The notes beneath the pieces were generated by a model. It was not told where the DNA came from. It saw only the letters and a program-made list of their open reading frames with translations, and did no database searches. Of a stretch of 64,000 nt of DNA, positions 37,980 to 45,824 are shown one piece after another. Each line of letters begins with the position of its first letter. The stretch's first letter is position 1. A program made the position numbers and the translations under genes. Source of the stretch: Bacteroidota bacterium (lineage in GTDB: Bacteria > Bacteroidota > Ignavibacteria > UBA10030 > UBA6906); assembly GCA_030835135.1 (NCBI GenBank), contig JAUQWO010000014.1:1-64000 (forward strand), given 5' to 3'.

Positions 37980-38044
37980 AATATACACTGCGGGGGTCCG
38001 GAACCCATTGATCCAGGACAGGAAGTGCAATTGATCCAGATCAA
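37980..38044 (-). promoter_or_regulatory. yceI promoter with two FNR/CRP-type boxes
   Basis: Minus-strand -10 TATATT at 37980-37985 with a poor -35 (ATGGGT). A perfect FNR-type palindrome TTGATCCAGATCAA lies at 38031-38044, and a half-matching TTGATCCAGGACAG at 38008-38021. If transcription starts near 37973, their centres are at about -64 and -41, the class I and class II activator positions. Confidence 0.6.
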
Positions 38045-38075
38045 TGGCACAGCGGAGGGGGAATGAACGCGAAAA

Positions 38076-38100
38076 CCCCGTCCCACAACGTGGGGCGGGG
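38076..38100 (-). terminator. Rho-independent terminator after the secreted cytochrome gene
   Basis: Read on the minus strand: CCCCGCCCCAC, loop GTT, GTGGGACGGGG, then TTTTCGC. An 11-bp stem (one G-T pair) with a T-run, 30 bp beyond the stop at 38131. Confidence 0.75.
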
Positions 38101-38130
38101 CCTTCAGAGAAGTGGAACCTGCCGGGATGC

Positions 38131-38778
38131 TCAGCGCACCAGGAGCATGCGCTTGGTGAGGACGCGATCCCCGGCCGTCAACTGGTACGTGTAAGTGCCG
38201 CTCGCGAGTCCGGCTGCATTGAATGGCACGGAATGCTGTCCGGCGGTCAGCACTTCATTGAGAAGCACCGCGACCTGTCTGCCGAGCATGTCATAGACCG
38301 CCAACCGTACGGCGCTCGCCGTGGGGAGTTGGAACTCCACCATCGTTGCCGGGTTGAACGGATTAGGGTAGTTCTGCATGAGCTCGAGATGTAGCGGGAC
38401 GCCGGTTTCCGCGACATCCGCGGTGGTCGCGGTTTCTTTTGCGCCGCCCATGATCCACTCGACGATGACCGCGATTTCCTCCGCGGTGAGATACGGACCA
38501 CCGAACGGCATGCGGGCACCGAATGTCTGGGTGCCCTTCAGTTTCCTGACGATCACGCTGTTCGAATCATTCGCCACCACGACCGGGGCGTGGAGACCGG
38601 TGGACATGAGGCTCGCGTAGGGCGTGACATCCATGCCCCCGGAGCCGCCATGACAACCGGCGCACCCATACTTCTCAATGATCGATGTGACATCCGGGGT
38701 GTAGAATTTCTGGGCCGGTGCGGTCGCTGTTCCCGCGAGCACGAACGCCAGCAATGCAAGTACTAGACGTCCCTTCAT
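38131..38778 (-). CDS. Secreted c-type cytochrome-domain protein with type IX sorting domain
   Basis: A 215-residue protein. A signal peptide (1-22) precedes a short domain with one haem-c motif, CAGCH in EKYGCAGCHGG, and a possible axial Met in GARMPFGG; the segment LTAEEIAVIVEWIMGG matches the helix ending the related domain of the lipoprotein at 7018-7392. The rest is a type IX sorting domain (NYPNPFNPAT, then VYDMLGRQVA and final RMLLVR). A cytochrome exported through type IX would need haem attachment in the periplasm before export. AGGAGG stands four bases before the ATG. A terminator follows. Confidence 0.82.
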   Translation of the reverse strand: MKGRLVLALLAFVLAGTATAPAQKFYTPDVTSIIEKYGCAGCHGGSGGMDVTPYASLMSTGLHAPVVVANDSNSVIVRKLKGTQTFGARMPFGGPYLTAEEIAVIVEWIMGGAKETATTADVAETGVPLHLELMQNYPNPFNPATMVEFQLPTASAVRLAVYDMLGRQVAVLLNEVLTAGQHSVPFNAAGLASGTYTYQLTAGDRVLTKRMLLVR

Positions 38779-38937
38779 GGTGCCTCCTGTAATGTGTGTA
38801 CGTGGCTTGTTGGTCCTGATGCTGACTCAACAGGGACCATGCTACACGTGTTCCCACGTCACAGGAGAAATGTGCGATTTTCTACCATAGTGTGGCACCC
38901 GTGTCACATGAGGCGGGTGCGGCACACGGGGGACAGT

Positions 38938-39258
38938 CTAGAAGGGCAGGTCGGTGCTGTAATTCGGCTGGTCCGGGCCAGGATCGAAGCCCGACCGGGC
39001 AGGGGGCTCGGTGCCCGCAGGGAGGGATTCATAAGCGGCGAGGGCGATCCGCCCGAGTTCCGCCTTCAGTTCGCGGGATGCGGTGACGGTCTCGATGAAC
39101 TTCTCGCCGACCTTCTTGCTGGGCATGCTGGCGAAGAGGCCGTTCTTGCCGTTCATGATCTTGAACCCCTCGACCACGAACCCCTCCTCGGTTTGCAGCT
39201 TGAAGAATGCCTTGATGTTGCCTTCCCGGTCGGACCGCCGCATATCGATGATCTGCAT
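38938..39258 (-). CDS. spoVG: SpoVG family regulator
   Basis: A 106-residue SpoVG, a small nucleic-acid-binding regulator first known from Bacillus sporulation and widespread in non-sporulating bacteria. The core FVVEGFKIMNGKNGLFASMPSK (residues about 24-45) is the family signature; a proline-rich tail of about 25 residues is extra. GGAG stands five bases before the ATG at 39258, and the promoter at 39297-39325 fits. It is monocistronic; its targets here are unknown. Confidence 0.85.
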   Translation of the reverse strand: MQIIDMRRSDREGNIKAFFKLQTEEGFVVEGFKIMNGKNGLFASMPSKKVGEKFIETVTASRELKAELGRIALAAYESLPAGTEPPARSGFDPGPDQPNYSTDLPF

Positions 39259-39296
39259 CGCAACTCCATGAATGGGATGAATGATGGGCCACAAGC

Positions 39297-39325
39297 AATA
39301 TCGCGGTTTGTCCGCCCCGTGTCAA
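39297..39325 (-). promoter_or_regulatory. Predicted promoter of spoVG
   Basis: Minus strand: TTGACA, 17 bases, GATATT; leader about 35 bases. Confidence 0.6.
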
Positions 39326-39407
39326 TATGCATCGGAGGTGTTCGTGCTGCATTCGGCCGGTGCCTTCCTGATCAGGAGCATCCTTCTGGCCGCTCACCGG
39401 CGGGTGA

Positions 39408-41219
39408 TCACGGCGTCCGCTCCGGCGTGGTGAAGAGGACGATGGCCTCCATGGAGGTGATCCGCGTGCTGTCGTCTTTCGTCCATACGTCAATGGACCA
39501 CGGGCAGATGCAGACGTCGAGTCCGTTGCCGGACGCCCGGAGCATCATGATGGTGTCCGGAACGGCCTTGATGACGTTCCGGTCGTATCCCTGCAGGATC
39601 GCGGCGGCATGCCCCCTCAGATCGACAGTGAGGTACTGGACACTCGTGTCCGTCCCCGTGAAGGTGAGCGTGTTGATCCCGTCGCGCGATCGGATGCAGA
39701 CGCCTCCCCCGAGCGTGTCCACGCGATCGTTGAATCCCGCGTACGGCGAAAAGCGCGCCAACCGGTCGTAGCCGGTCACCGGGAATCCGCCGTTGGCCCG
39801 GAGCGTCACACTGCCTCCACGCGCTCCTTCCCAGGGCTGAACGAACGTGATGCCCATCATCTCTGCAATGTCCGCCGCTGGCTTGTACCGCAAGCGTGAC
39901 ACGGCGGTGTCGATGCGGAGGTTCGTCTCGAACCATGGCTGGATGCTCTCGAACCCATGGGCGTCGCGCAGGTACGTCAGTATCCCGCTGATCTCCCGTA
40001 CATCTTCGAAGGGGACAGGCGGGTGTGTTGCCGTGACGCGTCCATTGTTCAGTATGCCGGCAGAGGTGAGGAGGGTCTCGAGCCGGGCACGCTGACTGGA
40101 TTCCGACACCGCGAACAACCCCCACGGGCCGAAGCTTATGCCGAATGCCATGAGGCAGAGGGAGAGCGGGATGAACCGCAATGAGTTTTTCCTGCTCAGG
40201 AGGAAATAGAGGACGATGATCCCCAGCCATGCTGCCATGGTGAGCGCGATGTAGCGCGGTTCCGTGATGCCGTATTCCGAGACCCGCCGCCCTATGGCAA
40301 GGAAGAGCATTACGAGAAGTGGAGCAAGGACGATATGGAACCAGAGGATCGCCCGGCGGATCCATACCATTCCTTCCTTCTCGATCAGGGGTTTCAGAAG
40401 GACGACGAGCAGCACTCCGCAGCCGGCGAAGCCGAAAATGAGTCCGCTGACCCACCCTTTGGGCCAATCCCATGCGATCAGGACCTTGATCAGGTACGCG
40501 TACAGGATCACCAGGTACACGAGGACGATCGGGCCGAGGATGTACAGGGCGAAGACCTTCATGCCGCGTGGGTAGGGATGATCGGTGGCGACTCCGGGCC
40601 TTGCGTCCGGTGTTCCCGCAAGCGTGAACCAGGGTGCAAACAGCCCGACGATCGCCACCCAGAGCTCCGGATACCGCTTGCCGGGGATGGTGACCCCGAA
40701 GAGGTTATCGAGAGCCGCGAGCGCCAGGGCGAATCCGGTGAAGAGGACTCCGGCATACACTCCGGCCATGACCACGCGGAGGAAGAACTGCCAGTTGAAA
40801 TGCCAGAACGTCTGCTCCGGTGTATCGTTGGCCGACGGGATGAACATCATCAGGAATGACAGTGCTGCCCCGAACAGGAAGAACCTCCCGGGTACGGCCG
40901 TGGGAGCAAAGGTGAGGTCCTGTGGCACGGTGGCGGCGTAAACAACAAGGAGGAGGATGCCGATCGCCTGGAAGCCCAGTACCCGTGGCCACCTGACATT
41001 CTTCCGTTCCGCATACACAGCCAACGAGAAGAGGAGCGGTATCCCGAGGATCGTCGCGAACAGGATACTGAAGAGTATCGATGGCTCGCCGCTTCCTTCA
41101 TGGTCCACGAGGATCACTGCCACTGCCGTTCCGAGGATCGCATTGCAGATGATCGCCGGAAAGCGGACGAAGGTATCGCGTGCGTCCTGGATCGCCATGC
41201 GCATCGATGGGAGCTTCAT
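39408..41219 (-). CDS. DUF4153 membrane protein
   Basis: A 603-residue membrane protein with about twelve predicted helices in the first 390 residues and a soluble extracytoplasmic domain of about 200 residues at the end. The layout and stretches such as FWHFNWQFFLRVVMAGVYAGVLF (abridged: FWHFNWQFF) and LYILGPIVLVYLVILYAY (abridged: LYILGPIVLVYL) match the DUF4153 family, whose function is unknown. GAGG lies six bases before the ATG at 41219. It starts 29 bp after the DUF5009 gene, so both probably share one transcript. Confidence 0.8.
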   Translation of the reverse strand: MKLPSMRMAIQDARDTFVRFPAIICNAILGTAVAVILVDHEGSGEPSILFSILFATILGIPLLFSLAVYAERKNVRWPRVLGFQAIGILLLVVYAATVPQDLTFAPTAVPGRFFLFGAALSFLMMFIPSANDTPEQTFWHFNWQFFLRVVMAGVYAGVLFTGFALALAALDNLFGVTIPGKRYPELWVAIVGLFAPWFTLAGTPDARPGVATDHPYPRGMKVFALYILGPIVLVYLVILYAYLIKVLIAWDWPKGWVSGLIFGFAGCGVLLVVLLKPLIEKEGMVWIRRAILWFHIVLAPLLVMLFLAIGRRVSEYGITEPRYIALTMAAWLGIIVLYFLLSRKNSLRFIPLSLCLMAFGISFGPWGLFAVSESSQRARLETLLTSAGILNNGRVTATHPPVPFEDVREISGILTYLRDAHGFESIQPWFETNLRIDTAVSRLRYKPAADIAEMMGITFVQPWEGARGGSVTLRANGGFPVTGYDRLARFSPYAGFNDRVDTLGGGVCIRSRDGINTLTFTGTDTSVQYLTVDLRGHAAAILQGYDRNVIKAVPDTIMMLRASGNGLDVCICPWSIDVWTKDDSTRITSMEAIVLFTTPERTP

Positions 41220-41248
41220 TGCATGCCTCGATCTGAAGTGGGAGGGGG

Positions 41249-42400
41249 TCAGATCTTGATGAAGATCTTCTTCCTGTGCATAGTGTACAACACGCCGTAC
41301 AGGACTGCAAACCCGCCGAGCGAGAGTATGAACCACTGCCATGGACCGGAGTACTGCTCCAACCCGCCGAGGAACATGCGTGCGACGCTCGTGTAGTCGA
41401 AGAGGTGGGACGTCACGTAAGCGAATATTGCATTCGATCCGATCACCACAAGTCCGGCTGTCCATGACGTGTAGCGGAGGATATCGGTCAGGACGTAGAA
41501 CACCGAAAGCATCAGTACGCACACGCCGCCGGAGAATAGAACGAATGAACCGGTCCAGAGGTGCTTCACCATTGGATGCAGCGGCATCCATGCGAAGGAC
41601 AGCAGGAGCAGTCCCACGCCACCCGATGCGAGTATCATGAGCGTACGCGTTGGGCGCCGTCCTGCGCGGAGGATATACGCCGTGAACGCTCCGAGCATCG
41701 TTGTGGCGCCGAAGTTCAGGCTCGAGAGTATCCAGGTGTAGGTCGTACCGTCCTGGAAGTTGCCCAGGATCAACTTGTCTATATGAAGGGCAATGTTCCC
41801 TTCCGGGTCATACGGTGCTCCCGGTCCGGGAACGAAGGCGAACACGGCCCAATAGGCCAGCATCAGACCGACTGTTGCCGCGGCCTGCCACAGAAGCGGG
41901 AGGTACAGGGTGATCAGCGAGGCGATGAGATATCCTGCGGCTATGGCCTGGAGCGTATTGCTGTAGAGCGCGATCTTCTCGATGTCGTAGGAGAGGAGGT
42001 GACCTTGCACCATCATCCCGAGGAGCCAGAGGAGCGCGATCCGGATCACGATATGTTTCCAGAGCCGACGATGGGAGGGATCGGCCGCGAGTCGCTTCGT
42101 TGTGGAGTACACCATGGACACCCCCACGAGGAACATGAACAGCGGCATGATGATGTCATAGAACGTGAACCCGTACCATGGCGAGTGATCGAGTTGGGAC
42201 GAGATCCATTGCGTTGCCGGGGAGCCCACACCGCGATCGAACGCCTTGAAAATATACTCGCCCCCGATGATCCAGAACATGTCGAACCCGCGCAAAGCGT
42301 CGATGGCGAGCACGCGTTGTGATGGCGTCGTCGCTCCGCTGCTGGTGATGCTCTGATGATGGAGCCCGATCGCAGAGCGATTCATGGGAGTGTGGTCCAT
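41249..42400 (-). CDS. DUF5009/HGSNAT-like acyltransferase membrane protein
   Basis: A 383-residue protein with about ten membrane helices, similar to bacterial relatives of heparan-alpha-glucosaminide N-acetyltransferase (DUF5009). The N-terminal signature RVLAIDALRGFDMFWIIGG, with the invariant ALRGFDM, is clear, as is the following FYDIIMPLFMFLVGVSM. These proteins are thought to acetylate sugars across the membrane and are common in polysaccharide-degrading Bacteroidota, where the role is unproven. A second possible start lies at 42385; neither has a strong ribosome site. The promoter at 42478-42506 fits. Confidence 0.85.
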   Translation of the reverse strand: MDHTPMNRSAIGLHHQSITSSGATTPSQRVLAIDALRGFDMFWIIGGEYIFKAFDRGVGSPATQWISSQLDHSPWYGFTFYDIIMPLFMFLVGVSMVYSTTKRLAADPSHRRLWKHIVIRIALLWLLGMMVQGHLLSYDIEKIALYSNTLQAIAAGYLIASLITLYLPLLWQAAATVGLMLAYWAVFAFVPGPGAPYDPEGNIALHIDKLILGNFQDGTTYTWILSSLNFGATTMLGAFTAYILRAGRRPTRTLMILASGGVGLLLLSFAWMPLHPMVKHLWTGSFVLFSGGVCVLMLSVFYVLTDILRYTSWTAGLVVIGSNAIFAYVTSHLFDYTSVARMFLGGLEQYSGPWQWFILSLGGFAVLYGVLYTMHRKKIFIKI

Positions 42401-42477
42401 AGGAGAGGTTCACGGAAGGGGAATGTGCGTGCGATCTCTGGCTGTTTCTGGTTCGGAACAAGGGTGTGCCAAACGTC

Positions 42478-42506
42478 GATATAATGATCGTCATCGTACG
42501 CGTCAA
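42478..42506 (-). promoter_or_regulatory. Predicted promoter of the DUF5009-DUF4153 pair
   Basis: Minus strand: TTGACG, 17 bases, TATATC. It sits in the 326-base divergent gap from 42401 to 42726, which holds no gene; on the plus side only a TATCTT -10-like element (42649-42654) without a good -35 is seen before the fucosidase. Confidence 0.6.
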
Positions 42507-42726
42507 ATGCAAAGAGCCACGCCACTGACGGGCAGGGAGCATTTCACACGCCGGAAACCAGGGCAGCCGTGGCATCGCTTCTGACCGGTGCCGGTGCCTG
42601 ATCGCCGGTTGCGCTCCGCACATGGGTGCGTTTCCGCTTGTGATTCCGTATCTTCCTACAGGCCGGGGCGGGCCATCGTCCGTCCTGCACCGCCCCTCCA
42701 CCCAGGATCACTACCGGGAGTCGCAC

Positions 42727-44028
42727 ATGAAGTACGTCGTCGCTCTGCTCTCCATGCTCCTTCTGTCCACGGCACTCAGCCAGGAACCTGATTCCATCAA
42801 GGAACGCCGCATGCGTTGGTTCGAGGATGCCAAGCTCGGCATCTTCATCCACTGGGGCATCTACGCCGTCAACGGCATCGATGAATCATGGTCCTTCTAT
42901 AACGGCTATCTGACCTACGACGAGTACATGAAGCAGCTTAAAGGGTTCACCGCGGCGAAGTATGATCCCACTGCCTGGGCGCGTCTCATCAGGGAGAGTG
43001 GCGCACGGTATGCGGTGCTCACCAGCAAGCACCACGATGGCGTTGCCCTCTGGGACACGCGACAGAACGACCTGAGCGTGGTGAAGAAGACCCCGGCTGC
43101 CCGCGACCTCGTCACTCCATTCTGCGCGGCACTCCGGAAGGAAGACCTGAAAGTGGGGCTCTACTTCTCCCATCTCGACTGGTCGCATCCGGACTATCCC
43201 CATTTCACGCGGACGCAGAAACGCTACGACACCGATTCCGTTCGCTGGCAGCGCTTCCTCACGTTCCAACGCCGCCAGATCGAGGAGGTGGCGACGACGT
43301 TCCATCCGGACCTGCTCTGGTTCGATGGCGATTGGGACTACTCCGCCGAGCAGTGGGATGCAAAGGCGATGCGCGCGCGGATCGCATCGTGGCTCCCGAA
43401 TGCGATCGTGAATTCCCGCATCAACGGCTACGGCGACTATGCGACGCCCGAGCAGGGTGTGCCGATCGCCACGCCGAAGAGCCGCTGGTGGGAGCTCTGC
43501 ATGACCATCAACGACTCCTGGGGGTACCAGGGGAATGACCGGAACTTCAAAAGCCCGAACCAGATCATCCGCATCTTCGTGGATTGCATCGCCATGGGCG
43601 GGAACCTGCTGCTCGACATCGGTCCGAAGGAGGATGGAACCATCCCGCAGGAAGAGGTGAGTGTCCTGAAGGAACTCGGGCGATGGACGAAGAAGCATGA
43701 GGATGCGGTCTACGGCACCCGCGCCGGCATTCCGAAGGAGTACTTCTACGGCCCCACGGCACTCTCGAAAGACCGGACAACGCTGTACCTCTTCGTCGAC
43801 GGGAAACCCAACGGACCGCTCCTCATCAAGGGGCTGAAGAACAAGATCAACCGCGTGTGGGTCGTGGGGAATGGCACCAAACTGAACCCGAAGGTGATGA
43901 TGAAGATGTACTGGAGTCAGATCCCGGGCCTGGTGTACATCGATCTCCCGGACCATGTGCTGGATCCCCAGGTCACGGTCATCGCCGTCCTTCTTGATGG
44001 CCCGGTGGACCTCTTCCACGAGCAATGA
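42727..44028 (+). CDS. GH29 alpha-L-fucosidase
   Basis: A 433-residue secreted family 29 hydrolase that removes alpha-L-fucose. A signal peptide (1-19) precedes the barrel. Signatures are FEDAKLGIFIHWGIYAV, YAVLTSKHHDGVALWDT and the nucleophile Asp200 in LLWFDGDWDY; GGNLLLDIGPKEDGTIP closes the barrel. Length is typical for members with one small C-terminal sandwich. GGGAG stands six bases before the ATG. It overlaps the following CotH gene by four bases, an unusual pairing. Fucose from xyloglucan or other glycans is a likely target. Confidence 0.95.
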   Translation: MKYVVALLSMLLLSTALSQEPDSIKERRMRWFEDAKLGIFIHWGIYAVNGIDESWSFYNGYLTYDEYMKQLKGFTAAKYDPTAWARLIRESGARYAVLTSKHHDGVALWDTRQNDLSVVKKTPAARDLVTPFCAALRKEDLKVGLYFSHLDWSHPDYPHFTRTQKRYDTDSVRWQRFLTFQRRQIEEVATTFHPDLLWFDGDWDYSAEQWDAKAMRARIASWLPNAIVNSRINGYGDYATPEQGVPIATPKSRWWELCMTINDSWGYQGNDRNFKSPNQIIRIFVDCIAMGGNLLLDIGPKEDGTIPQEEVSVLKELGRWTKKHEDAVYGTRAGIPKEYFYGPTALSKDRTTLYLFVDGKPNGPLLIKGLKNKINRVWVVGNGTKLNPKVMMKMYWSQIPGLVYIDLPDHVLDPQVTVIAVLLDGPVDLFHEQ

Positions 44029-45767
44029 ACACGTGCGGACGACACGGACACCCTCTGCGGGGGCCGCGGATGCGACTCCTTGCAACGGTCGTGGCTGTCT
44101 CTGCATGTACCTGCGTCACCGCTCCGGCAGCACCTCTTACCTCCGACTCCCTGGTCGTCCTGACTTCGTCCGATCTCCCGATCGTCGTCATCGATACCCA
44201 CGGACAGGAGATCCCGAATGAACCCAAGATCACCGCGGACATGCGCATCGTCGACAACGGTCCGGGTCTGCGCAACAGCGTGACGGGACCCTTCAACGCG
44301 TACGCGGGGAAGATAGGGATCGAGATCCGGGGATCCTCGTCCGTCCAGTTTCCGAAGAAGCAGTTCGCGGTGGAGACCCGCGACTCCACCGGTGGTGACC
44401 TCGACGTTGCGCTGCTGGGTATGCCCGCGGAAACGGACTGGGTACTCTCGGCGCCGTACAACGACAAGACGCTCATACGCGATGCGGTGGTCTACACCCT
44501 TGCGCGCCGGATGGGCAGATATGCCAGCCGCGCGCGCTTCTGTGAACTGGTGCTGAACGGGAAGTATGCGGGCGTCTACGTGCTCTTCGAGAAGATCAAG
44601 CGGGACAAGGCACGCGTGAATATCGCGAAGATGGATCCACCCGACAGCACCGGTGACGCGCTGACCGGTGGGTATATCTTCAAGATCGACAAGACCGATG
44701 GCGCGGAACATGCGGGGTGGTATTCCGGCTTTCTCCCCTTCGTGGGCGCATCGTACAGGGTCCTGTATCAGTTCCACTACCCGAAGGACGAAGATCTGGT
44801 CTGGCCCCAGCGCGGATACCTCACCCGCTTCGTTCGCGACTTCGAGCTGGCGATGTATCTGCCCACGTTCAACGATCCGGTGAACGGATATGACCGCTGG
44901 CTCGACAGTGATGCATTCATCGACTACGTGCTCATCAACGAGGTGAGCAAGAATGTGGACGGATACCGGCTGAGCACGTTCATGTACAAGGACCGTGACT
45001 CCAGGGGAGGGAAACTGGTGCTGGGGCCGGTGTGGGACTACAACCTGGGATTCGGCAACAGCAACTACCACCGGGGGGCCGCACCGGATGGCTTTCAGAT
45101 CGACTATATGAGCGATTCGGCGGCGTTCCGGAAGAACGAGCCTTTCCTCGGTCCGTTCTGGTGGAAGAAGATCTTCGACGATCCGCCCTTCCGCGCGCGG
45201 ATGCGGCAGCGCTGGGCATCGCTGCGCGCCGGAGAATTCGCGACCGGCAGGATCACGGGCCTTATCGACTCCCTCGTTGCTGTTCTCGGTGAGGCGGCCC
45301 CGCGCAACTTCACACGATGGGCCGTGCTCGGACAGTACATCTGGCCGAATCCGTATGTGGGCCGGACGTATGCGGATGAGATCAGGTACATGACGGATTG
45401 GATCGTGGCGCGACTGGCGTGGATGGACCGGGCACTGTCCGCGACCGGCGCAGAAGGGAACGAGGTGGTGGAGGTACCGGGGGTGGCATCGCTCGGAGCG
45501 AACTATCCGAATCCTTTCAACCCGGGAACAACGATCCCGTTCACTCTCCGCCATGCGGCACGCGTGCGGATCGCCGTGTTCGATGCACTCGGGAGGGAAG
45601 TCTCGTGTGTGATGGATGCGGAGCTTCAACCCGGCGAACATGCGGTGGTGTTCGACGCTTCCGGCCGCGCGTCAGGGATGTATGTCTGCCGCATGACCGC
45701 ATCGCCCGGGGATGCGGCCGCCGGCCTCACGGTGCAGCAATCGCGCCGCTTGCTCCTCATGCGTTGA
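44025..45767 (+). CDS. Secreted CotH-family protein with type IX sorting domain
   Basis: A 580-residue CotH kinase-like protein. The signal peptide begins at the internal Met at 44070 (GGGGG lies upstream of it), which may be the true start; the ATG at 44025 overlaps the fucosidase stop (ATGA). The CotH domain spans about 50-470: GIEIRGSSSVQFPKKQFAVE, DWVLSAPYNDKTLIRD, CELVLNGKYAGVYVLFEKIK and LGPVWDYNLGFGNSNY. A type IX tail follows (NYPNPFNPGTT, final RLLLMR). It differs from the other CotH gene at 34295 in lacking a lamin-tail domain. The substrate is unknown; coupling to an alpha-fucosidase suggests a surface glycan or protein context. Confidence 0.83.
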   Translation: MNTCGRHGHPLRGPRMRLLATVVAVSACTCVTAPAAPLTSDSLVVLTSSDLPIVVIDTHGQEIPNEPKITADMRIVDNGPGLRNSVTGPFNAYAGKIGIEIRGSSSVQFPKKQFAVETRDSTGGDLDVALLGMPAETDWVLSAPYNDKTLIRDAVVYTLARRMGRYASRARFCELVLNGKYAGVYVLFEKIKRDKARVNIAKMDPPDSTGDALTGGYIFKIDKTDGAEHAGWYSGFLPFVGASYRVLYQFHYPKDEDLVWPQRGYLTRFVRDFELAMYLPTFNDPVNGYDRWLDSDAFIDYVLINEVSKNVDGYRLSTFMYKDRDSRGGKLVLGPVWDYNLGFGNSNYHRGAAPDGFQIDYMSDSAAFRKNEPFLGPFWWKKIFDDPPFRARMRQRWASLRAGEFATGRITGLIDSLVAVLGEAAPRNFTRWAVLGQYIWPNPYVGRTYADEIRYMTDWIVARLAWMDRALSATGAEGNEVVEVPGVASLGANYPNPFNPGTTIPFTLRHAARVRIAVFDALGREVSCVMDAELQPGEHAVVFDASGRASGMYVCRMTASPGDAAAGLTVQQSRRLLLMR

Positions 45768-45781
45768 TCCCTCCCTCGCCA

Positions 45782-45808
45782 TGCTGCCGGTCCTTCTCTC
45801 CGGCAGCA
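45782..45808. terminator. Bidirectional hairpin terminator between convergent genes
   Basis: TGCTGCCGG, loop TCCTTCTCT, CCGGCAGCA: a 9-bp perfect stem in the 57-base space between two convergent stop codons. The loop itself is pyrimidine-rich; no long T-run follows. Confidence 0.5.
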
Positions 45809-45824
45809 CGGAAGGATGCTCGCC

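Noticed and set aside
38850-38920. CRP-like TGTGA/TCACA pieces upstream of the secreted cytochrome gene
   Set aside because: The half-sites do not have the right spacing and no promoter is seen beside them.
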